From Snodgrassella sp945267035 (GTDB lineage: Bacteria > Pseudomonadota > Gammaproteobacteria > Burkholderiales > Neisseriaceae), in the NCBI RefSeq assembly GCF_026535915.1, contig NZ_JAFNPF010000007.1:1-22720 (forward strand): 22,720 nt of DNA. The letters run 5' to 3'. The notes under the pieces are model-generated. The model had not been told where the DNA came from, searched no databases, and worked only from the letters and a program-made list of their open reading frames with translations. Both the position numbers and the translations under genes were made by a program. Within the stretch, counting starts at the first letter, position 1; every line of letters starts with the position of its first letter. Shown here piece after piece: positions 7,661 through 15,779 of this stretch.

Positions 7661-9028
7661 TTAAACAGGGAATACGCCTGTTATGATGGCACCAATAGCC
7701 ATGATAATAGATGCTGCCCACAATACTGGAATAGTAAACTTCTGATGATCAGCCAAATCCACACCACTTAGGCTACACAACAGGAAAGTGGCAGGAGTCA
7801 ACGGACTTACAGGGAATCCAGTTGTCATCTGACCTAACAAAGAAGCCTGAGCAACTTGAATCGGAGGGAATCCACCAATGTTTGCCACAACTGGCATAAT
7901 GCCAAAGTAATAAGAATCTGGGTCAAAGATCAGACTTAATGGCATGGCGATTAAACTAACAATGAAAGGAATATGTGAAGCCAATGAATTTGGTACAAAT
8001 TCACCAGTGGCAACAGCCATTGCTTTCAACATACCTGATCCACTCATAATGCCAGTAAAGACACCTGCAGCAAATAAAATAGATGCCATCATTAATGCAC
8101 CTTTGGCATGAGCATTAATACGGGCAGACTGCTCTGCAGGTTTACGGTAATTCAAAGTCAGTGCAATACAGCAAGCAACCATGAAAATTATTGTCGGTGC
8201 GATTTTGGTAGCAACCATACAAGTGATAACCACAATCACCAAAATCAGATTTGGCCAGAATAAATGTGGACGACGCAATTTCAATTCTTCTTCAGTTAGC
8301 TCTTTAGGCTTGAAATGCGTGATAGCCTCGGCTTCTTCACCAGCAGCCATCGTGCCACCAGCACCACCACCAACTAAACCAAGGCGTTTCTCTTCTTTAC
8401 GACCCCAATACCAGCCCATAAACACCATGAAAGCCAAGCCGGTAAGCTGTGCCGGAATCAAAGGTGTGAAAAGATCATGAGTAGAAACTTCCAGTGCAGA
8501 AGCAGCACGAATCATCGGTCCAGTCCAAGGCAAAAAGTTCACCCCAGCACTCAAAGCAGTGATACCGGCCAGTATTCTTTTATCAATCCCCAATTTGTCA
8601 TAAAGCGGAATCATTGCCGGTACAGTAATCAGGAACGTCACTGCACCATTACCGTCTAAGTGAGCAATTAATGCCAATACACCCGTACCAATAATAATCT
8701 TTTTCGGGCTGGTGCCTACCACTTTAAGGATCTTGGCAATAATCGGATCAAACATACCCGCATCACTAACAACACCAAAGAAAATAATGGCAAATACAAA
8801 CATGGCTGCCATTGGGGCCAATTTAGAAATGCCCGCAACCGCCATTTTTGGAATGGTTGTATAAACCGGTAAAGCTTCAACACCTCCTTGAAATAAAGGT
8901 ACGATGTAAAGTGCTACGACAGCACCCAAAATAGGAATAATAATCAAAGAAACTATCGGCGAAAGCCGCTTACTCATAATGCAGAAAAGCAGAGTAGCAA
9001 TAGTCAATATGCCTATTAACGCAAGCAT
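7661..9028 (-). CDS. CitMHS family carboxylate (citrate-type) transporter
   Basis: Inner-membrane secondary transporter of the CitMHS family, whose studied members import citrate complexed with Mg2+ or Ca2+ with protons. It has 455 residues with about eleven to twelve hydrophobic segments and a glycine-rich hydrophilic loop in the middle (about 217-245). Family-like features are the segment HLDGNGAVTFLITVPAM, NFLPWTGPMIRAAS and the C-terminal SPLTPATFLL. ATG start with AAGGGGG about five bases upstream. It is first in a six-gene operon and divergent from a LysR-type regulator. The substrate cannot be read from sequence: citrate is the family default, but the downstream genes favour an acid that yields a 3-oxoacid. 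Confidence 0.88.
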   Translation of the reverse strand: MLALIGILTIATLLFCIMSKRLSPIVSLIIIPILGAVVALYIVPLFQGGVEALPVYTTIPKMAVAGISKLAPMAAMFVFAIIFFGVVSDAGMFDPIIAKILKVVGTSPKKIIIGTGVLALIAHLDGNGAVTFLITVPAMIPLYDKLGIDKRILAGITALSAGVNFLPWTGPMIRAASALEVSTHDLFTPLIPAQLTGLAFMVFMGWYWGRKEEKRLGLVGGGAGGTMAAGEEAEAITHFKPKELTEEELKLRRPHLFWPNLILVIVVITCMVATKIAPTIIFMVACCIALTLNYRKPAEQSARINAHAKGALMMASILFAAGVFTGIMSGSGMLKAMAVATGEFVPNSLASHIPFIVSLIAMPLSLIFDPDSYYFGIMPVVANIGGFPPIQVAQASLLGQMTTGFPVSPLTPATFLLCSLSGVDLADHQKFTIPVLWAASIIMAIGAIITGVFPV

Positions 9029-9257
9029 AAATGCCCCCTTTTGGTCAGTTGTAATGAAAAGAAACGTGGATCTTTATAAAAACCCATGCATTCTTACAAT
9101 TGTGACGTAGCCTGTCTAATCGATATTAAAGATAAATTTATAAAGAAAACCTATTAATCCACTAAAAATCACATAATATGGTCAAAAATTCTATGCATTT
9201 AGCAGAAAATATGTTAAGATAATGAATAACATAGAGTGTTATAGTGTTAAATTAAGT
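9029..9257. promoter_or_regulatory. divergent control region of the LysR gene and catabolic operon
   Basis: AT-rich region between the operon start and the LysR gene, the classical place for LysR-type binding sites. Two copies of ATGCATT are present (9086-9092 and 9193-9199), about 107 bases apart. No unambiguous T-N11-A palindrome stands out to me. A weak minus-strand -10 candidate TATAAA overlaps the segment around 9075-9080. Confidence 0.4.
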
Positions 9258-10145
9258 ATGAACATATCAATTAAACAGATAAAAGCATTTTTGGTTCTGG
9301 TGGAAGAAGACAACTTTACTCGCGCTGCACAAAAAATTCATTTATCACAACCCGCATTTAGTGGATTAATCGCTAATCTGGAAAAAGAGATTGGCTATCG
9401 TTTATTTGATCGGGATACCCGTAAAGTTCAGCTTAATGAGGATGGCGTTCATTTTATTAAACTGGCGCGTGAATTATTGTTTTCCTATGAACGCACAACT
9501 AAAGAAATACGTTCACATGCCAATCGCCATTTGGATAAATTTGTGCTGGCAGCAATGCCATCAATTGTGGTGCAATGGGTCTCCCAGCTTTTGGCCAGCT
9601 TTCATCACCAGCATCCAAATATTCACGTTGAGCTACTTGATGCTCAATGGGATCTTTGCTTGCAAGCCCTTCTTCATGGACGCGCCGAATTGGCTCTAAC
9701 CGCCAACTCTTCCTCTCTGGCCGAAATATCCTCAGAATTTTTATTTTCCGATAAATTTCACCTCATCTGTCACAGAGAACATCCTTTAGCGACCAAAGAA
9801 ACCGTCAGCCTCAACGACTTGCTCAGTTATGACATGATCGGCTTTACCAAGGGCACCAGTATCCGGTTATATGTTGACAAAATCGTAGATTTATTTGGAA
9901 TTCGATATGTCCTCGAAGTCAGCCAGCTGACAACCATGATGGGCTTAGTGGCCGCTAACTATGGTATAGGTCTTGTGCCCCGATTAACCCTTTTTCAATT
10001 TGAATATAAAAACCTGGTTATTCGAGACATCAAAGACAGCACATTAGAAAGATCTATTTATCTGATAAAACATAAAAATCGCCCGTTAAGCCCGCAGGCT
10101 GAAAATTTCTACAATCACATCAAAGCCAATATTTTTGCCAGTTAA
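9258..10145 (+). CDS. LysR-type transcriptional regulator of the catabolic operon
   Basis: LysR family regulator: N-terminal winged helix-turn-helix (about 5-63, with DNFTRAAQKIHLSQPAFSG and LEKEIGYRLFDRDTRKVQL) followed by a periplasmic-binding-protein-like effector domain (about 88-290). From ATG 9258 it has 295 residues, matching the family and starting a few residues before the HTH. An in-frame ATG at 9222 would add 12 residues of unusual sequence; neither start has a strong ribosome site. The gene diverges from the CitMHS-AtuA-CoA-transferase-thiolase operon, so it most likely activates that operon in response to the imported acid or a derivative, and represses itself, as is usual for the family. 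Confidence 0.93.
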   Translation: MNISIKQIKAFLVLVEEDNFTRAAQKIHLSQPAFSGLIANLEKEIGYRLFDRDTRKVQLNEDGVHFIKLARELLFSYERTTKEIRSHANRHLDKFVLAAMPSIVVQWVSQLLASFHHQHPNIHVELLDAQWDLCLQALLHGRAELALTANSSSLAEISSEFLFSDKFHLICHREHPLATKETVSLNDLLSYDMIGFTKGTSIRLYVDKIVDLFGIRYVLEVSQLTTMMGLVAANYGIGLVPRLTLFQFEYKNLVIRDIKDSTLERSIYLIKHKNRPLSPQAENFYNHIKANIFAS

Positions 10146-10581
10146 CTATATAATTTATTGACATATTTTCATGGAAAAATATATTTATCTGTATCCATTT
10201 GTGGACCAGTTTAAAAAATATATATTTATCCAAGCATGCTTTCTTCTAGCCGTTACGGATTGATATACTCACTGAAAATAGTGTCCGCCCTATTGAATTG
10301 GTACAACAACATTAGTTTAAACTTAAGCTAAGAAATAAACCTAAATCAAAAATACCCAAATATTCTATTATTAATTAAATTAAGTCACTCATAAGATTTT
10401 TTTCTTGCCAGAATTACTCATGCTTTATGGGTTTAAAATCAAATTTCAATGTTTATAGCCACATATAATGAATTAAACTAATATCCTAATAACGCTGAGA
10501 TTACAAATACACTAAAGGCACCACGTGTAAAACTGATGCCATTAATTCAATTCTTTGATCCTTTTATGATCAAGGTAGGAA
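10146..10581. other. gene-free stretch with a promoter-like sequence
   Basis: 436 bases without a convincing gene. A near-consensus promoter TTGACA (10158-10163), 16-17 bases, TATATT/ATATTT (10180-10186) reads to the right, but no ORF with a ribosome site follows; the 30-codon ORF at 10171-10263 begins inside the promoter. No terminator with a T tract is seen for the LysR gene. The short repeat TTGATC/GATCAA (10555-10572) past comE lacks a T tract. Confidence 0.4.
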
Positions 10582-10911
10582 TTATTTACTCACAGCAGTC
10601 GCGGGTACTGCATATTTTGGCTTACGTGAGGAAGAAGTAGCTACAGGAAGCTTTGGATTCGCTTGGCCAACAGTAATATGATTTTTTAGCTTTTCATACG
10701 TTGCTGGTCCAATGCCTTTAACTTTTATGATGTCTTCCTTCGACTTAAATAAACCGTTTTCCCTACGGTATTCATCAATTGCTTTGGCTTTCACCGGACC
10801 GATACTTGGCAAAGTTTCCAGTTCCTTCGTGTTTGCCGTATTAATATTAACTGCCGCAAAGGCATAAACAAAACTACACAACGATATCAACACAAACAAA
10901 AACTTTTTCAC
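10582..10911 (-). CDS. comE: ComE/ComEA-type competence protein, helix-hairpin-helix DNA binding
   Basis: Small periplasmic DNA-binding protein that holds incoming DNA during natural transformation, as ComE does in Neisseria and ComEA elsewhere. It has 109 residues: a Sec signal peptide (about 1-19, cleavage near AFA-A), then two helix-hairpin-helix motifs, LETLPSIGPVKAKAIDEY (31-48) and IIKVKGIGPATYEKLKNH (61-78), and a basic, flexible tail. The start is GTG at 10911 with GGGG seven bases upstream. Divergent from tkt; a minus-strand TATAAT (10984 to 10979) is a plausible -10. It has no competence neighbours, as in Neisseria where comE stands apart from other com genes. Confidence 0.9.
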   Translation of the reverse strand: MKKFLFVLISLCSFVYAFAAVNINTANTKELETLPSIGPVKAKAIDEYRRENGLFKSKEDIIKVKGIGPATYEKLKNHITVGQANPKLPVATSSSRKPKYAVPATAVSK

Positions 10912-11113
10912 AAATTTTCCCCTTTAAATTAAGTGATATGAGTCTTTATTCTGCATCTTTGAAAACTGCCATTAGCATATTATATATGTATATAAATTAC
11001 AAATAAAATTGAAATAAATTAAGCAAATTCTCTAATGAGCTATAAATTGTTAATAACATCATCATATAGCTGGTCTTAAACACGCATTACCAGGATGAAA
11101 TCAAAGACTAATG

Positions 11114-11150
11114 TTGCTGACATTTCATAAAAACAGGATAATCTATCCTG
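11114..11150 (+). promoter_or_regulatory. tkt promoter with overlapping palindrome
   Basis: TTGCTG (11114-11119), 17-base spacer, GATAAT (11137-11142). A perfect palindrome CAGGATA-ATC-TATCCTG (11134-11150) covers the -10 and the expected start site, a position typical of a repressor operator; it would also form a hairpin at the very 5' end of the transcript. The ATCCT half recurs twice just downstream (11174-11185). Confidence 0.5.
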
Positions 11151-11226
11151 AAAGAACAAATTCAAAAACCGACATCCTTTATCCTATTTCAATCTTTCAG
11201 CTACCATGACACTTAAAGGTAATCAC

Positions 11227-13215
11227 ATGCCATCACAATTAGCTAATGCAATTCGTTTTTTAGCAATGGACGCCATTGAACAAGCCAACTCAGGACATCC
11301 TGGGGCACCAATGGGCATGGCAGAAATGGCAACCGTATTATGGCGAGAATTTCTGCAACACAATCCTAATAACCCAAAGTTTTATAACCGTGACCGTTTT
11401 GTCCTGTCCAACGGGCATGCCTCCATGCTGCTATATAGCTTATTACATTTAAGTGGTTATAATCTAAGCATTGAAGAATTAAAAAACTTTCGTCAATTAC
11501 ATAGTAAAACACCCGGTCATCCAGAATATGGTTATACCGATGGGGTTGAGACCACAACCGGTCCATTAGGACAAGGTATTGGCAATGCTGTTGGTATGGC
11601 TTTAGCTGAAAAAATACTTGCAGAACAGTTTAACAAACCTGGCTTAAATATAGTTGATCATCATACCTTTGTGTTAGTGGGCGATGGTTGCCTTATGGAA
11701 GGTATTTCGCATGAGGTCTGTTCTTTAGCTGGCACACTAAAACTGGGCAAATTAATTGTTCTCTATGATGACAACAATATTTCCATTGATGGTAAAGTGG
11801 ATAACTGGTTTAGCGAAAACATTCCTGAACGCTTCCAATCCTATGGCTGGCACACCGTATCCAATGTAGACGGACATGATGAAACAGCGATACGTGCGGC
11901 CATTAACGCGGCCAAAGCAGAAACAGAAAAACCATCTATCATCTGCTGTAAAACTAAAATTGGTAAAGGTTCTGCCAACAAAGAAGGCAGTCATAAAACC
12001 CATGGTGCTCCACTGGGTACTGAAGAAATTGCCGCAACCCGCACTGCATTGAACTGGCCACATGCCCCTTTCACTATTTCTGATGAAATTTATCAAAGCT
12101 GGAATGCCATTGAGGCTGGCGAAAAATTGGAACAACAGTGGCAAGATCAATTTCAACTTTATCAACAACAATATCCAGCAGAGGCAGCCGAATTTATCCG
12201 GCGGATGGATGGTGAATTACCTCAACAATATGATCAATACGTACAAAACGCCTTACAAGAGGTGTGCGCCAAAGCAGAAAAAATAGCTACACGCAAAGCT
12301 AGCCAGAACAGCATTGAAATACTAGCCAAAATATTACCTGAATTTGTTGGTGGCTCTGCCGACCTAACACCATCCAACTTGACCAACTGGTCAGGCAGCA
12401 TTTCTACCACACCTGAGAAAACTGGCAACTATATTCATTACGGTGTGCGCGAATTCGGTATGGCTGCAATCATGAACGGCCTAAGCCTGCATGGTGGTGT
12501 TAAACCGTTTGGCGCAACGTTCCTGATGTTCAGTGAATACGCTCGCAATGCATTGCGCATGGCTGCATTGATGAAAATTAACCCAATATTTGTCTTTACG
12601 CATGACTCCATCGGTCTTGGTGAAGATGGCCCAACTCACCAGCCAATCGAACAAATTGCTACCCTACGCCTAATTCCAAATATGAGTGTTTGGCGTCCTT
12701 GTGACAGCGCTGAATCGCTGATCGCCTGGGCAGATGCTGCGGCAGCAAGTACCCACCCCAGCTGTTTGATCTTTAGCCGTCAAAGCTTACCTTTTTTACC
12801 TCGCGATTCTAAGCAATTGGCGAATATTCGTCGCGGAGGCTATGTATTGAAAGCAGCAAGCAATGAAAAAGAAGCTAAAGCTGTATTAATTGCTACAGGT
12901 TCTGAAGTAGAACTGGCAGTCAAAGCTCAGGAAAAGCTTCATCAAATGGGCATCGCTACGCACGTCGTATCCATGCCAAATACCCGAATTTTCGATCAGC
13001 AAGACCAAGCTTATCGCGATAGTGTACTTCCAGCTCATCTTCCTTGTATTGCTATCGAAGCAGGAGTAAGCGACTCGTGGTATAAATACATTGGGTCTAA
13101 TGGTGCCATCATCGGCATCGATCGATTCGGCGAATCTGCTCCCGCAGAACAATTATTTAAAGAGTTTGGATTTACCGTAGACCATGTAGTTGATGTCGTT
13201 AAAACGCTTATATAA
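11227..13215 (+). CDS. tkt: transketolase
   Basis: Thiamine-diphosphate enzyme of the pentose phosphate pathway that moves two-carbon ketol units between sugar phosphates. From ATG 11227 it has 662 residues, the usual length. Visible motifs: NSGHPGAPMG with active-site His24, SNGHASMLLY, GPLGQG (112-117), ThDP/metal motif GDGCLMEG (152-159) with DDNNISIDG, GVREFGMAAI with the cofactor-activating Glu, and the conserved HDSIGLGEDGPTHQP. An ATG at 11206 is in frame, but AAAGG (11215-11219) is seven bases before ATG 11227, so the later start is chosen. Monocistronic, with its own promoter and terminator. Confidence 0.97.
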   Translation: MPSQLANAIRFLAMDAIEQANSGHPGAPMGMAEMATVLWREFLQHNPNNPKFYNRDRFVLSNGHASMLLYSLLHLSGYNLSIEELKNFRQLHSKTPGHPEYGYTDGVETTTGPLGQGIGNAVGMALAEKILAEQFNKPGLNIVDHHTFVLVGDGCLMEGISHEVCSLAGTLKLGKLIVLYDDNNISIDGKVDNWFSENIPERFQSYGWHTVSNVDGHDETAIRAAINAAKAETEKPSIICCKTKIGKGSANKEGSHKTHGAPLGTEEIAATRTALNWPHAPFTISDEIYQSWNAIEAGEKLEQQWQDQFQLYQQQYPAEAAEFIRRMDGELPQQYDQYVQNALQEVCAKAEKIATRKASQNSIEILAKILPEFVGGSADLTPSNLTNWSGSISTTPEKTGNYIHYGVREFGMAAIMNGLSLHGGVKPFGATFLMFSEYARNALRMAALMKINPIFVFTHDSIGLGEDGPTHQPIEQIATLRLIPNMSVWRPCDSAESLIAWADAAAASTHPSCLIFSRQSLPFLPRDSKQLANIRRGGYVLKAASNEKEAKAVLIATGSEVELAVKAQEKLHQMGIATHVVSMPNTRIFDQQDQAYRDSVLPAHLPCIAIEAGVSDSWYKYIGSNGAIIGIDRFGESAPAEQLFKEFGFTVDHVVDVVKTLI

Positions 13216-13222
13216 CTCAGTC

Positions 13223-13254
13223 AAAAAAAGCCAGCATAACAGCTGGCTTTTTTA
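13223..13254 (+). terminator. bidirectional terminator between tkt and the MFS gene
   Basis: Stem GCCAGC / GCTGGC (13230-13235 and 13242-13247) with an A tract before and a T tract after, so it serves both convergent genes. Confidence 0.9.
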
Positions 13255-13272
13255 TCGTACTCTTCCAAAAAA

Positions 13273-14553
13273 CTAATCTCTTACATTGACATGTCGGGTT
13301 TCTGGCATCAAATACACTGCTATCAACGATAACAAACTCATCAACACCACATAATAAGCCATTGAAACAGCCCCAAACATTTGAACTAACCAGGTAAAAA
13401 TGGGTTGAGCTGTGCCCCCGAACACCGTTACACCAATAGCATAAATCAACGATACCCCCGTAGCTCGTACAGAGATGGGAATCATTTCTGGAATCGCCAC
13501 CAGACTGGCCGCACCGCTCATTCCCGTAAGAGCCGTCACCATCATCGTTACCGACAACAACACCCACTGACTTTGAGAATCGATTAACCACATAAACATC
13601 GGCACAATAGCGACCGTTAACAACAATCTGGGCCAGAACATGATCATTTTCCGACCATATTTATCGGCCATATACCCAGCCAGCAAAGAAAACATAAACA
13701 TCATTACGCCGCCTAGAATAGTCGAAAGCTGTGCTATTTCAGCTCGAACTCCTAACTTACTAATGGCTAACGTAGTCATGTAATTCCCAACTTGGGCAGT
13801 AATCGCCGTCGACATCAAAGCCACAATACCTAATACCACATATTTCCCATAGCGGCTAAATATGATAGAAAGCATATCCATACCGTTATCATAGGTCGGT
13901 TCTTCCAATGTTTCCGGTAATGCACGCCGGATATATATCGCTATCGGTATCAGAATCAAACTCCCTAAAAAAGGGATACGCCAGCCCCAACTAGCTAATT
14001 GCTCCTGAGTCAATGCCGCTGAAACCAAAAACCCGACCACGCCACCTGTCGCCACCGCGATACCTTGACTGGCCATCTGCCAACTGGCGTAAAAAGCCCG
14101 TTTATCTTTTGGCGCAGATTCAAGCAACATTGCCGACGCAGGTCCAACTTCTCCACCAAGTGCCAAACCCTGAATTAATCGCGCCAAAAGAACAATACAC
14201 GGTGCAGCAATACCGATATCCTTATAGCTCGGTGTTGCAGCCAATCCCAGCGTTCCTACTGTAATTAACGTCACCGTTAAAATCATCGCCGCCCTGCGTC
14301 CATTCTTATCCGCATAAGCACCAATCAACAAACCACCTAATGGCCGTGTAAAAAAACCAACACCATAAACGGCTACGGCTGCCAGCAAACTTGTAAAGTC
14401 ATTACCAGTAGGAAAAAAAGTGGCCGCAATATAAACAGAAAAGAAAGAATAAATAATAAAATCATAAAATTCTAATGCATTTCCCGTTACAGCTGCCGCA
14501 ATTGCTTTCGCTGGTGGTTTTTTTATTTCTTCAACTGCTTGTCCAGAATTCAT
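13273..14553 (-). CDS. MFS transporter, metabolite:H+ symporter (MHS) family
   Basis: Inner-membrane proton symporter of the MHS branch of the major facilitator superfamily (relatives of ProP, KgtP, ShiA and citrate carriers). It has 426 residues and about twelve membrane helices. The MHS hallmark GNALEFYDF (24-32) and MFS motif A as GAYADKNGRR (78-87) are visible, with RLIQGLALGGEVGPA in helix 4 and a second motif-A-like segment GYMADKYGRK in the second half. ATG start with AAAGGG nine bases upstream. It follows the M20 amidohydrolase gene by 38 bases, so the pair is probably one operon and the substrate is likely related to that enzyme. Substrate not predictable from sequence. Confidence 0.9.
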   Translation of the reverse strand: MNSGQAVEEIKKPPAKAIAAAVTGNALEFYDFIIYSFFSVYIAATFFPTGNDFTSLLAAVAVYGVGFFTRPLGGLLIGAYADKNGRRAAMILTVTLITVGTLGLAATPSYKDIGIAAPCIVLLARLIQGLALGGEVGPASAMLLESAPKDKRAFYASWQMASQGIAVATGGVVGFLVSAALTQEQLASWGWRIPFLGSLILIPIAIYIRRALPETLEEPTYDNGMDMLSIIFSRYGKYVVLGIVALMSTAITAQVGNYMTTLAISKLGVRAEIAQLSTILGGVMMFMFSLLAGYMADKYGRKMIMFWPRLLLTVAIVPMFMWLIDSQSQWVLLSVTMMVTALTGMSGAASLVAIPEMIPISVRATGVSLIYAIGVTVFGGTAQPIFTWLVQMFGAVSMAYYVVLMSLLSLIAVYLMPETRHVNVRD

Positions 14554-14591
14554 GCAAATATTCCCTTTATCTAAACTAAATTCATCGCATC

Positions 14592-15779
14592 TTATTTTAA
14601 AAATTCTTCAGCGAGCGTTACCCAGTAAGTAGCTCCCACCTCAATATTCTTATCATTAAAATCATAATATGGATTATGCAGTTCATAGCCAGAAGCGGCG
14701 TCAACGTCCTTAATACCATTACCCACAAATAAATAACAACCTGGACATTTTTCCAGCATAAACGCAAAATCTTCACTACCAGCCATTGGTTCAGTTTGAT
14801 CAGCAATATCCTCTTCAGCAACCACCTTACGGGCTACATCACGGGCAAACTGCGTTTCTTTACTGGTATTAAAAACGGGGGCATAACCATGCTGATAATC
14901 TACTTCAGCCTCCACATTAAAACTTTGAGCTTGTGCCTGTGCAATAGCTTCAATACGCTCCTGCAACAATTTACGCACTTGTGGCTTAAAACAACGCACA
15001 GTTAACTTCAACTCAACCAGTTCAGGAATCACATTATTAGCTACACCGGCATGAAACATTCCAACAGTCACTACAGCTGAATCTAAAGGGTTGACATTAC
15101 GTGAAACAATCGTTTGCAAAGCCATCACAATAGAACAAGCAGCCACAATTGGATCATGCGTATTATGTGGCTTAGCTCCATGTCCACCAACACCTTTAAC
15201 TGTAATCGTGACCACATCTGATGAAGCCATCATCCATCCATCATGAAAATGCAACTGCCCCTGTGGGTACCCAGGCATATTGTGCATGCCAAAAACTGCA
15301 TCACAAGGATACTTTTCAAATAAACCGTCCGCAATCATACGTGCAGCACCACTATTAGGGCGACCAAATTCTTCAGCCGGTTGGAATATCAAATTCACAG
15401 TACCATTAAACGATTTTCTTGTCGCAAGTGCCTTTGCTGCAGCCAAAAGTATGGTCGTATGCCCATCATGCCCACATGCGTGCATCTTCCCCTCATGCGC
15501 ACTGGTGTACGCTACTCCACTTTCTTCTTTAATGGGCAACGCATCCATATCTGCCCGAATTCCAATGCTTTTTGAACCATCTCCAAGACGTAATTGACCA
15601 ACCAATCCAGTCCCGCCAATCCCCTTTTCAACCTGATAACCCCATTGCTGCAATAATTGAGCTACCTTATCACTGGTTCTATTTTCATTAAAAGCCAGTT
15701 CGGGATGCTCATGAATATCATGTCGTAACTGAATAAAATAATCCAGATCAGCTGCTATTAATTGTCGAATTTCTTTCAT
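14592..15779 (-). CDS. M20 family metallo-amidohydrolase (hippurate/N-acyl amino acid hydrolase type)
   Basis: Cytoplasmic zinc enzyme of the M20D subfamily that hydrolyses N-acyl amino acids, hippurate-like amides or similar compounds. From ATG 15779 it has 395 residues. Metal and catalytic residues are visible: RADMDALP (75-82), HACGHDGHT (100-108, Cys102 and His104), PAEE (134-137), His166 in GMHNMPG, GGHGAKPH in the lid domain (198-205), GSEDF (334-338) and His368 in LHNP. AAAAGG lies seven bases before ATG 15779, so that start is chosen over ATG 15785 and more distal in-frame starts. First gene of a two-gene operon with the MHS transporter. Known relatives include hippurate hydrolase and IAA-amino acid hydrolases. 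Confidence 0.92.
   Translation of the reverse strand: MKEIRQLIAADLDYFIQLRHDIHEHPELAFNENRTSDKVAQLLQQWGYQVEKGIGGTGLVGQLRLGDGSKSIGIRADMDALPIKEESGVAYTSAHEGKMHACGHDGHTTILLAAAKALATRKSFNGTVNLIFQPAEEFGRPNSGAARMIADGLFEKYPCDAVFGMHNMPGYPQGQLHFHDGWMMASSDVVTITVKGVGGHGAKPHNTHDPIVAACSIVMALQTIVSRNVNPLDSAVVTVGMFHAGVANNVIPELVELKLTVRCFKPQVRKLLQERIEAIAQAQAQSFNVEAEVDYQHGYAPVFNTSKETQFARDVARKVVAEEDIADQTEPMAGSEDFAFMLEKCPGCYLFVGNGIKDVDAASGYELHNPYYDFNDKNIEVGATYWVTLAEEFLK

Noticed and set aside
7665..7684. AACAGG/CCTGTT repeat at the end of the CitMHS gene
   Set aside because: Short stem within the coding end and no T tract; the next gene follows closely, so termination there is unlikely.
10230..10305. Possible insertion-sequence end near the words GTGGACCAG and GTGTCCGCC
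   Set aside because: No matching terminal inverted repeat, target duplication or transposase fragment could be traced.
10555..10572. TTGATC/GATCAA repeat as comE terminator
   Set aside because: The stem is only six base pairs, is mostly A/T, and no T tract follows on the minus strand.
11752..12171. 139-codon open frame antisense to tkt
   Set aside because: It lies wholly inside the transketolase gene on the other strand and is explained by that gene's codon pattern; no independent start signal.
13217..13591. 124-codon minus-strand frame at the end of the MFS gene
   Set aside because: It overlaps the MFS coding region in another frame and runs across the terminator; product is low-complexity and not protein-like.
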